DNA of 12,288 nucleotides from a bacterium (GTDB lineage Bacteria; Zixibacteria; MSB-5A5; GN15; FEB-12), in NCBI GenBank assembly GCA_030612965.1, contig JAUWMW010000046.1:1-12288 (forward strand). Direction: 5' to 3'. The notes below the pieces were generated by a model. That model had not been told where the DNA came from. It worked only from the letters and a program-made list of their open reading frames with translations, and did not search any database. This document shows, in pieces, positions 9,201 through 12,288 of the stretch (position 1 is its first letter; each line of letters starts with the position of its first letter). The translations under genes were made by a program, and so were the position numbers.

Positions 9201-10356
9201 GGCCAATGACCAGAACCTTGGCGATCAGTTCCTGCCGATCAACTTTGCATGGTATTCCTGCGCCGACAATGCTTTCTCCGACACCTCCGGTTACGATCTG
9301 TTCGTGGATGTACGTATTCTTAACTTCGAGGGTTCGATGATCTGGGATGAAAACGATGACATCAACTACCCGGAGTCGTCTCGTCCCTTCGGCCTGGGTA
9401 CCCGTGATGACTGTTTTGGCGGCGGCAAGATCGACCCGATCCGCTGTGTCGAGTTTATCAACGGCGGCATCTGCGTCACTCATCCCGATTCGCTGGACGA
9501 TCGCGGTGACGTCAACCTCAACAGCGTGGCTTACGAAATTGCCGACGCAGTAGTCTTCTCCAACTACTTCATCAAGGGCCTAAGCGTGTTCGTGGTGAAT
9601 GTGGCCGGTCAGATTGCCGCCACCGACGTCAACGCCGACGGTGTCACTCTCAGCGTGGCCGACCTGGTGCTCTTAATCCGGGTCATCATTGGCGATGCCG
9701 ACCCGATTCCCAAGTTGAGCCCTTATCCGGAGGAGTTGCTTGTCGCGACCGAATACAGCGACGGTCACCTTAGTGTATCCACTGATGCGGTCGGCGAAAT
9801 CGGAGCGGCTCTGTTCGTCTTCGACGTGAACGACGCGATGACAATCGACATACCTCAATTGGCAACTGCCGCCGAAGATATGGATCTCATGTACGCTGTT
9901 GTTGACGGCGAACTGCGGATCCTCATCTGGAATCTCGGAACGGACGTGGTCGAACCCGGCGCGCACCGTTTGATTGAGATCCCCTATAGTGGTGACGTGG
10001 CGCCGACTCTGAAGCGCAAGGAGATTGTCGACTACCAGGGCAGGCCCTACCGATGTGTCAACAAGGGCGGCGAGTTGCCGACCGAGTTCTCACTGTCGCA
10101 AAACTACCCGAATCCGTTCAACCCGGCGACCTCAATCAGCTTCTCCACGCCGCAGACGGCCGACTGGACGCTTCACATCTACAATGTCACCGGTAAGCTG
10201 GTGCGCTCCTTCAGCGGGCACGCCCCGGCCGGTCATCAGACGATTACCTGGGACGGCCTCGACTCCCGTGGTGGCGTAGCAGCGTCCGGCGTTTACTTCT
10301 ATCGCCTCGATGTCGGCAGCTTCACCGATACCAAGAAAATGGTTCTGCTGAAATAA
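1..10356 (+). CDS. Giant secreted Ig/cadherin-like repeat protein with cohesin, dockerin and C-terminal sorting domain (5' partial)
   Basis: The frame is open from base 1 to a TAA at 10354-10356, giving 3451 residues. The GTG at base 1 is probably an internal valine: no signal peptide follows it and the first residues already lie inside a beta-domain, so the gene should begin upstream. Domain order is an invasin-like Ig domain (~1-98), 33 repeats of ~86 residues (~99-2948), a cohesin-like sandwich (~2955-3110), a dockerin-like pair (~3169-3230), a beta-rich linker (~3240-3345) and a FlgD/Por-type sorting tail (~3363-3451). No membrane helix or catalytic motif is visible. Paired cysteines, DxDxN-type acidic loops and the tail indicate an extracellular, possibly calcium-stabilised protein. 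Adhesion or a surface-scaffold role is inference; a stalk carrying an enzyme encoded upstream is also possible. That this is a real coding gene is near certain; its function is not known. Confidence 0.95.
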   Translation: MTVLLEQDCCDGVYAPMPDRLIEFYIHQEECGIPIEGDPIATAVTDENGVATATLTATEVGLFTIGVKYAGEEQPGPDDPPNSACNPDDRVKILASIDCTRFDIIWDPVEIECSTGQFFVCSGETVCLPTTVLYDGAGDLLFTIPGGLPCTIDPATGELCLTPDTTGTYYINVTVTDSVGQTDQCTAAFEITMNSAPTVDLPPDMTVYPCYPKEVCIPVTVADVDDNIVSITPSIGAYANGEVCITIDQPGTLELAVTVTDECGVIDADTLVITADPGPTVFVDLGADIDTFLCEPSEICIPIETITGYESLTTNIGYVEGGHVCFTPEMDGVYDMIVEVTDTCGQTASDTVAVTVTFNQSPQVSLGADTTIYPCYPRDICIAIDLTDVDDNIVDVTTNLGHIAEGQVCLTIQEPGSYDLIVQAVDACGVTAVDTVTITADPGVDPFVILPDDFDTLLCGSETICADVTTIVEYGSLTTNLGAYDAQTGQVCFTPEGAGLYSLIVEVTDTCGLVAADTMDITVSINQAPTVSAVADTSFYLCFPQAICLPVDIDDPDHNIVEITTSQGYYDNGLVCFTPYAAGSYEIVVTATDECGESASTTINLTVMTDQDIVIECPNDTTLSVCVRDTICLPLSGIPQSDYITIDVLGLNTWYDPGTHSVCFYTECSNQNNIQIMVHTPCSTYTCEFTVTVECNVDPLVLLPPDTTMMLCGPSDICLPVGISDVNNNIVNIQVDGGTYNAATGQVCFAADTAGTYRIMVTAVDDCGGEDADEIIVTVLFNEPPVCQVPNDTSIFLCDAVEISLPVTASDVDGNLIGCEVISGPGTIVDGNWTYIPTVDETVTVTVVCTDECGATCEASFAVTFEMNKAPVVSCADFFEPIFVCSLNDELCIDGFTFLDPDDNLASVTVSVNGEIYPLVEGVVCFVPIEGTNLITLTAIDECGAESSCSTAIDVIVNSAPVCEGPNDTTLFLCNLTEICLPLSAGDGDGNFDRWELISGPGAINGDQWCYTPEGTETVTVTGRATDSCGAYCDQTFNVAFEINQSPTVVCPDFPDPAFVCDLSEICLDGFLVSDVNGNLDSVVVTVNAIVTPWDQGQICFTPMEGPNLITVSAIDSCGAVSDCQTVVYVALNNPPTCNVPNDTTIFLCDLTEVSLPVSGDDIDGNLTGCSIISGPGQLINGLWTYTPSGDETVTVTIQCTDDCGATCESSFTVTFDLNAPPAVACVDFLEPVFVCNLNDEICVEGFGAIDEDGNLDTIWVTVDGNDYPVIENSVCFVPTEGANSMILYAVDDCGDTSWCDAVVEVILNSEPVCLMPTDTTLFNCGPQELCLPLVADDPDGNLAGWQLISGPGAINGDQWCYTPEGTELVTVTARATDSCGAYCDQTFNVTFEINQPPIVTCPGDTTLWTCDMTDVCIGGFAVSDPEGALESIIVTVNGVQVIMANDTVCFTPIEGPNVIVLTALDACGAESSCETIVTVDLNDPPICNPPNDTTIVLCEPEEICLPVSATDPNGNFDRCEVFSGVGEIVDGYWCYTPDKSIGGTITVRCYDSCGAYCDAEFTVTIEINTPPIVYDRFTSATLCEPDQLREVAVTAFDADGDPMTFIMLSGVGTVDTQTGLISYFPDTSGVYTFEVAAYDTCAGDTGFVYDTIAINSPPILLTFDSTIYLCNIQEICFDVVATDADGDILNITQESGPGGFTMLTDSSGETCFMPDDVDSATYIFEYCVTDPCTRSKIYSEACPECPPCDPDTIRITVLLDRPPVVECPEPQLFSICEPDTLCFEFNASDPELQPLTVNILSGNAWFDAGLVCFEATTSDQFDIVIEVVDICDHSDTCIVPVTIEGNHAPIVVSADDFATFLCEPTEICFDVAVTDADMDVLTVTVNNGTYDSDAGQVCFNADTAGSYMIIVTAADSCGATASDTTVVTVDLNEPPYVDLGADFEVGLCGLTEVCVDVTVGDEDGNLLTVTPNLGSYDPQTGKVCFEVDHDGAYELIVEATDECGATAADTVTVTVTSGAPPFVDLGDDLDLDLCELGEICVDVNTISVYQSLTTSLGIYNEATSQVCFTPDEPGNYTMIVTVVDTCDLMAADTINVSVDINSPPIATGMPDTTVYLCYPQAICLPIDISDPDDNIQSIHVNRGSYSDGQVCFTPYDSGTFEIIVTVTDSCDMVDADTAYVTIQTDQGIELVCPNDTTIFTCVGDTFCLPIGGIPDIATVNVTGINTWFDDELQSVCFISECGNTNQVTLEVVTPCGSFSCSFTVTIECNHKPLVLLPPESSIMSCDPSEVCVPVGVYDPDGNIADIIVVGGLYDPLHSRVCFTSDTAGVYSLIVTAVDECGEEDSDTMAVTIEFNTAPFIIYDWADSVITTCQPNICVPIAFGDAEDNLVEVLTDVGYYDEATGEICFTAENSGLYCVEVIAIDECGLADTLDACVTVDIGEFVLINCPEDTLQAEPICGPTEVCVPLEIIGNKFTVIPSIGTYGEGELCFPADTAGIYVITVIGSAECNDDTCIVYVEVTIPDEAVITCPADTALLACGPDTICFDYTVSASVEMVSVTEPAYLSENQVCVPVLEAGSLEITMIATSICNSDTCSFTVTADFNSPPEIVSGPDTSLTVCEPYEVCIPISYSDVDDNIIEVSSSHGQIVEDEVCFIPTDFGIHTVVVSVRDACGETAYDTTVVTILPGGSPLIICPPTTIYDTLCTADSICITMPISPGDAVVTISPNGSYNPATGEVCIYIDETGLFNIMVTAEAQCGVDTCEFDLDVQVPQPPVITCPGIIDTLLCLTDPVELCYSVTVTGTDPVITVEPEGSYADGEVCVIIDQPGSYEITLIATGRCDADTCVTTINVTSDQAPQLFLPEETLVFERCSDDTTLVCIDGIYATDLEDDVTLIQTCGPDGFELITDDSGVVCFLPDAFGLFEFCFEADDGCSITAGSFFVDIQEREDCDVCVRVSIDGGSCTPVGLLKTVDLNIETREWLGGFDILLAYDASVMAFTYAGIEGTAVDGWEYFEYRIGAADCGASCPSGLIRLVGIADINNGPNHPPHETLFPNGVLVEMQFQVANDQNLGDQFLPINFAWYSCADNAFSDTSGYDLFVDVRILNFEGSMIWDENDDINYPESSRPFGLGTRDDCFGGGKIDPIRCVEFINGGICVTHPDSLDDRGDVNLNSVAYEIADAVVFSNYFIKGLSVFVVNVAGQIAATDVNADGVTLSVADLVLLIRVIIGDADPIPKLSPYPEELLVATEYSDGHLSVSTDAVGEIGAALFVFDVNDAMTIDIPQLATAAEDMDLMYAVVDGELRILIWNLGTDVVEPGAHRLIEIPYSGDVAPTLKRKEIVDYQGRPYRCVNKGGELPTEFSLSQNYPNPFNPATSISFSTPQTADWTLHIYNVTGKLVRSFSGHAPAGHQTITWDGLDSRGGVAASGVYFYRLDVGSFTDTKKMVLLK
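1075..2343 (+). repeat. Five-repeat block, copy 1 (R4-R8)
   Basis: R4-R8 match R22-R26 in order, unit for unit, and both blocks are 1269 bases long. Subtype markers make the register clear. R5 and R23 share a SLTT phrase that is found elsewhere only in R3. R6 and R24 share CxPQAICLP. R7 and R25 share GIP, NTW, SVCF, a TPC and a terminal EC, which no other repeat carries. R8 and R26 share PLVLLPP and TAVD(D/E)CG. The two copies are well diverged at both protein and DNA level, so the duplication is old. Confidence 0.8.
2344..3396 (+). repeat. Four-repeat superunit, copy 1 (R9-R12)
   Basis: From R9 to R17 two subtypes alternate. Type A (R9, R11, R13, R15, R17) has a SGxG turn (SGPG in most) and a W(T/C)Y strand, and ends CGAxC. 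Type B (R10, R12, R14, R16) has a (D/G)GF strand, VTVN and EGxN. R9-R12 form a unit of 1053 bases that is repeated as R13-R16. R9 resembles R13 rather than R11 (both have EISLP or EVSLP without the usual cysteine), R10 resembles R14 (EP(I/V)FVC, LNDE), and R11 resembles R15. Confidence 0.8.
2992..3135 (+). repeat. Near-identical 144-base tract, copy 1 (in R11, into the start of R12)
   Basis: Bases 2992-3135 align without gaps to 4045-4188, with about 8 differences counted by eye, while the flanking sequence is clearly more diverged. The tract encodes the second half of a type A repeat, from the ISGPG turn to the first residues of the next unit. Confidence 0.85.
3397..4446 (+). repeat. Four-repeat superunit, copy 2 (R13-R16), followed by R17 as a further type A unit
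   Basis: At 1050 bases this is nearly the same length as copy 1, directly adjacent and in the same register. R17 (4447-4704) continues the alternation as a type A unit. It combines features of both type A variants, carrying every cysteine position seen in R9 and in R11. Confidence 0.8.
4045..4188 (+). repeat. Near-identical 144-base tract, copy 2 (in R15, into the start of R16)
   Basis: This is the partner of 2992-3135, with an offset of 1053 bases that equals one four-repeat superunit. Similarity falls off immediately downstream, in the first bases of R16, and also upstream, in the first half of R15. Confidence 0.85.
5797..7065 (+). repeat. Five-repeat block, copy 2 (R22-R26)
   Basis: This is the second copy of the R4-R8 block, starting 4722 bases downstream of the first. 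Unit lengths are 261, 246, 255, 249 and 258 bases, against 255, 246, 255, 255 and 258 in copy 1, so only R22 and R25 changed length and the changes cancel. The cysteine pattern is preserved: R7 and R25 alone carry the extra N-terminal and C-terminal pair within their blocks. Confidence 0.8.
8863..9333 (+). other. Cohesin-like beta-sandwich domain of the giant protein
   Basis: Residues ~2955-3110 begin CVRVSI and continue with GGFDILLAYDASVMAF, then GWEYFEYR, CPSGLIRLVGIAD and VEMQFQV. This matches the cohesin / carbohydrate-binding X2-type layout, in which a GxxxxLxYD strand precedes a hydrophobic core and a late VxFxV strand. Cohesins bind dockerins in cellulosomes, but this type is also common in non-cellulosomal surface proteins. 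Here it lies directly upstream of the dockerin-like pair in the same chain. Confidence 0.65.
9505..9693 (+). other. Dockerin-like pair of calcium-binding F-hands
   Basis: Two motifs are spaced about 40 residues apart. The first begins at D3170 (DVNLNSVAYEIAD); the second begins at D3209 (DVNADGVTLSVAD, followed by LVLLIR). Acidic or Asn residues sit at loop positions 1, 3 and 5 as in type I dockerins. The final Asp falls at position 13 rather than 12 in both. The first loop has Asn at position 5 and Ser at position 6 in place of DG. Confidence 0.75.
10087..10353 (+). other. C-terminal FlgD-like / Por-type secretion and sorting domain
   Basis: Residues 3363-3451 start FSLSQNYPNPFNPATSI, continue with strand phrases WTLHIYNVTGKLVRSF and ITWDGLDSRG, then GVYFYRLDVG, and end KKMVLLK. 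This is the well-known C-terminal domain of the FlgD_ig / TIGR04183 kind, which in Bacteroidota directs export and surface attachment through the type IX secretion system. Whether this host has that system cannot be seen here. Confidence 0.85.
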
Positions 10357-10383
10357 ATCTCCACCTCGTATCTTTTACCCTGG

Positions 10384-10418
10384 AACGTCCGGTCGCACAC
10401 GGCCGGACGTTTCTATTT
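10384..10418 (+). terminator. Rho-independent terminator of the giant gene
   Basis: A perfect 9-bp stem (AACGTCCGG at 10384-10392 with CCGGACGTT at 10403-10411) closes a 10-base loop and is followed by the T-rich tail TTCTATTT. It lies 28 bases after the giant gene's stop. The tail overlaps the last codons of the convergent rlmH. On the - strand the same hairpin has no T-run after it, so it is probably a one-way terminator. Confidence 0.75.
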
Positions 10419-10883
10419 GTGATAGTCGGTGTTATGCAGAATCGAGAAGGCGCGGTAGAGTTGTTCCAGCAGAACCAGCCGCACCAATTGGTGTGAAAAA
10501 GTAAGCGGCGACAACGACAGTACCAGATCCGCGCGATTCAGGACGGACTCATCCAGACCATAAGCCCCGCCAATGATGAACTCAATACAACCGCCGCAGC
10601 GCGTCTGCCAGTTTTCTAGTTGTCGGGCCAGTCCGTGCGAATCCAGGTCGGTACCCTTGTCCACCAAAGCGATATGGAACCCCTTGTCGAGAGCTTTCAG
10701 TATGCGGATCGCTTCTCGCTTCTTCACTTCGGAAGCCGACAACCCGGAACCGGACTTTTCCGCGGGCAGAACGCGCCAGGAAACCTCGGCGTACCGCGAA
10801 AGCAGCTTTTTGAAATGAGCACACCCGTCGGTGATCCATGCATCCTTATCTTTCCCCACGCAGATAAGGTGAATCTTAAGCAA
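10413..10883 (-). CDS. rlmH: 23S rRNA (pseudouridine-1915-N3)-methyltransferase RlmH
   Basis: RlmH is an SPOUT-class, SAM-dependent enzyme that methylates pseudouridine 1915 in helix 69 of 23S rRNA, acting on assembled 70S ribosomes. With the TTG start at 10883 the protein has 156 residues, against 155 for E. coli. Family marks are the N-terminal LKIHLICVGK, the SAM-site glycine loop IIGGAYGLD (~103-111), LSLSPLTFSHQLVR (~122-135), EQLYRA (140-145) and the terminal YHK (154-156). The frame stays open to 10901, but the TTG at 10883 fits best: it puts LKIH at the start and has GAGG nine bases upstream. The start overlaps the yjbQ stop by 8 bases, suggesting coupled translation. It is the last gene of the leftward operon. 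Confidence 0.95.
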   Translation of the reverse strand: MLKIHLICVGKDKDAWITDGCAHFKKLLSRYAEVSWRVLPAEKSGSGLSASEVKKREAIRILKALDKGFHIALVDKGTDLDSHGLARQLENWQTRCGGCIEFIIGGAYGLDESVLNRADLVLSLSPLTFSHQLVRLVLLEQLYRAFSILHNTDYHK

Positions 10884-11274
10884 GCGGCATAACCTCGACA
10901 ATCAGGCGGCGCTGTCGAGGCCCGTCGAATTCGCAGAAGTAAACAGCCTGCCAGCGTCCCAGCACCAGGCGACGATTCTCAAACAACATCTGTTGCGAAG
11001 CACCTAAGAGTGACGCCTGGATATGGGCGTCCGAGTTACCTTCGAGGTGATGGTAACCGTCGTCCGGGGGGATCTCTTTACCCAGCTTGTACAGAATGTC
11101 GCGAGCAACATCCGGGTCGGCGTTCTCATTGATAGTTATGGCAGCAGTTGTGTGCGGGACGAAACAGATAACGAGACCTGAGGGGCGATTGCTCTCGGTG
11201 ACGATCTCCTGCACCCGCGCCGTGACATCGATCATCTGTCGCCGCACTTGTGTCTCGACCGTCAGTGTCTTCAT
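10876..11274 (-). CDS. yjbQ: YjbQ / UPF0047 family protein
   Basis: This 132-residue single-domain protein fills the usual length of the UPF0047 family. Characteristic blocks are HTTAAITINE (41-50), YHHLEGNSDAHI (74-85) and LGRWQAVYFCEFDGPR (105-120). The conserved His and acidic residues in these blocks are thought to form the active site. Some members show weak thiamine-phosphate synthase activity, which is why databases call them secondary thiamine-phosphate synthase enzymes. The physiological role is unsettled, and no thiamine gene is visible here. Its ATG overlaps the ftsY stop in an ATGA arrangement, with GAGG ten bases upstream, so it is probably translated by coupling to ftsY. Family assignment is secure; function is not. 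Confidence 0.92.
   Translation of the reverse strand: MKTLTVETQVRRQMIDVTARVQEIVTESNRPSGLVICFVPHTTAAITINENADPDVARDILYKLGKEIPPDDGYHHLEGNSDAHIQASLLGASQQMLFENRRLVLGRWQAVYFCEFDGPRQRRLIVEVMPLA
10893..10896 (-). promoter_or_regulatory. Ribosome binding site that decides the rlmH TTG start
   Basis: GAGG on the - strand, nine bases before the TTG at 10883. It lies inside the last codons of the upstream YjbQ gene and supports the non-ATG start. Confidence 0.6.
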
Positions 11275-12182
11275 GCGAACAGCGCCTCAGCAAATTTGTC
11301 AGGGTCAAACCGTTGCAGGTCGTCGATCCCCTCCCCCAGTCCGATGAATTCCACTGGGACACCCAGTTCCTCGGAGACGGCGATCATGACGCCGCCCTTG
11401 GCTGTGCCGTCCAGCTTGGTCACGATGATTCCGTCGCAGCCGACCGCCTCGGTAAACACCTTGACCTGTGACAGGGCATTCTGACCGGTGGAACCATCGA
11501 TAATCAGCTTGCTGAAAACCAGCGCATCCGGCACCGCCTTGTTGACGACTCGACGGATCTTTTTCAACTCTTCCATCAGATTCGCCTTGGTGTGCAGACG
11601 GCCGGCCGTATCAACCAGAAGAATATCGACGCCCCTGGCCTTAGCCGCTTTGGCGGCATCAAAAGCCACGGCTGCAGGGTCGGAGCCACTCTGAGAGCGA
11701 ACCATTTCGACGTTGCTGCGTTCCGCCCAGATAGCTATCTGTTCAATCGCCGCCGCCCGGAATGTGTCACAGGCGGCAATCATCGTCTTCTTGCCTTCAG
11801 CGGCGAACAAGGTCGCCAGTTTGCCGATCGTGGTAGTTTTGCCGACGCCGTTGACACCGACGATCAACCAAACGACCGGACCGGAAGAGTCGGCGGAACC
11901 GCCCGCCTGACTCTGCGTCAGGATGGCGGCAATCTCTTCTTTTAACAACGCCAAGACTTCGCTCCCCTCAGACAGTTTCCGCTCGCGTGCCCTTCTCTTG
12001 ACACTTTCGATCAGTCTCATGGTCGCGGGCACACCCACATCGGCCTCGATCAGGATCTCCTCGATCTCCTCGAGCAGATCGTCATCAATGCGCCTGCGCA
12101 GGACAACCTCCGAAATCTTTCCGAGGAGATTGTCCTTGGTGCGACTGAGGGAATCCTTCAGCTTCTGAAAAGCATTGAACAT
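11271..12182 (-). CDS. ftsY: Signal recognition particle receptor FtsY
   Basis: FtsY is the SRP receptor GTPase that docks Ffh-bound ribosomes at the inner membrane for co-translational insertion. The 303 residues form a complete NG domain. The helical N domain covers ~1-90, with DDDLLEEIEEILIEADVG at 33-50. The G domain shows the P-loop GVNGVGKTT (109-117), DTFRAAA (139-145), DTAGR (191-195), TKLDG (255-259), the GLGEG closing loop (281-285) and a terminal FDPDKFAEALF. The acidic A domain of E. coli FtsY is absent, as in many bacteria, so membrane contact probably relies on the short basic N-terminal helix. The ATG at 12182 has a weak GGGG four bases upstream. It is downstream of a partial gene by 12 bases and overlaps yjbQ by 4. 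Confidence 0.97.
   Translation of the reverse strand: MFNAFQKLKDSLSRTKDNLLGKISEVVLRRRIDDDLLEEIEEILIEADVGVPATMRLIESVKRRARERKLSEGSEVLALLKEEIAAILTQSQAGGSADSSGPVVWLIVGVNGVGKTTTIGKLATLFAAEGKKTMIAACDTFRAAAIEQIAIWAERSNVEMVRSQSGSDPAAVAFDAAKAAKARGVDILLVDTAGRLHTKANLMEELKKIRRVVNKAVPDALVFSKLIIDGSTGQNALSQVKVFTEAVGCDGIIVTKLDGTAKGGVMIAVSEELGVPVEFIGLGEGIDDLQRFDPDKFAEALFA
11285..11288 (-). promoter_or_regulatory. Ribosome binding site for yjbQ inside the end of ftsY
   Basis: GAGG on the - strand, ten bases upstream of the yjbQ ATG. It supports ATG 11274 and the 4-base ATGA overlap. Confidence 0.55.
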
Positions 12183-12194
12183 ACTGCCCCGCGA

Positions 12195-12288
12195 TCAGTC
12201 GTCGGTCTTCTTGTCGTCGGCCATGCTGAGGTCAGGGTTCATCCGTTCGGTGACGTTGTCCGGCAATACGGGGTCGACATCATGTGTC
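12195..12288 (-). CDS. 3' end of an unidentified gene upstream of ftsY (partial)
   Basis: On the - strand a frame runs from the window edge to a TGA at 12195-12197, giving about 30 residues that end in an acidic, Lys/Asp-rich tail (MADDKKTDD). It stops 12 bases before the ftsY start, the spacing expected within an operon. The tail is too short and too low in complexity to identify. In many bacteria smc lies upstream of ftsY, but these residues do not resemble the SMC C-terminus, so I leave it unnamed. Confidence 0.5.
   Translation of the reverse strand, partial: THDVDPVLPDNVTERMNPDLSMADDKKTDD

Noticed and set aside
10573..10892. Open frames on the + strand opposite rlmH and yjbQ
   Set aside because: They overlap well-identified - strand genes and have no recognisable product.
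11271..12182. Possibility that the GTPase is Ffh rather than FtsY
   Set aside because: There is no methionine-rich M domain after the G domain; the protein ends at the FDPDKFAEALF helix typical of FtsY.
12195..12288. The partial gene upstream of ftsY as smc
   Set aside because: The neighbourhood would allow it, but the visible 30 residues show no SMC C-terminal motif, so no name was given.

Overview
The window (12,288 bases) looks like bacterial chromosome from an uncultured FCB-type lineage, with candidate Zixibacteria as the best guess. That guess rests on a giant secreted repeat protein that ends in a cohesin-like domain, a dockerin-like pair and a FlgD/Por-type sorting tail with the phrase NYPNPFNP. 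It is recognition from memory and no search was run. I saw no mobile element, CRISPR array, tRNA or rRNA.

Region 1 (1-10356, + strand) is a single gene, open at its left end. It encodes at least 3451 residues of a predicted cell-surface or secreted protein. The order is: an invasin-like Ig domain (residues ~1-98); 33 tandem Ig/cadherin-like repeats of about 86 residues (R1-R33, residues ~99-2948); a cohesin-like beta-sandwich (~2955-3110); a dockerin-like pair (~3169-3230); an unassigned beta-rich linker (~3240-3345); and a C-terminal sorting domain (~3363-3451). The repeats are acidic, almost free of Lys and Arg, and cysteine-rich. Their cysteines are gained and lost in pairs from repeat to repeat, which gives an internally testable disulphide map. 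The array grew by nested duplications: a two-repeat unit, a four-repeat unit, and a five-repeat block copied about 4.7 kb away.

Region 2 (10357-10412) is the short gap between convergent genes. It holds a strong hairpin with a T-rich tail that probably terminates the giant gene.

Region 3 (10413-12288, - strand) is a compact leftward operon: the 3' end of an unidentified gene (12195-12288), ftsY (SRP receptor GTPase), a YjbQ/UPF0047 family gene, and rlmH (23S rRNA pseudouridine-1915 methyltransferase). The last three overlap by 4 and 8 bases, so they are probably translationally coupled. Two of them serve protein targeting and ribosome maturation. The giant gene beside them faces the opposite way and has no visible functional link beyond position.
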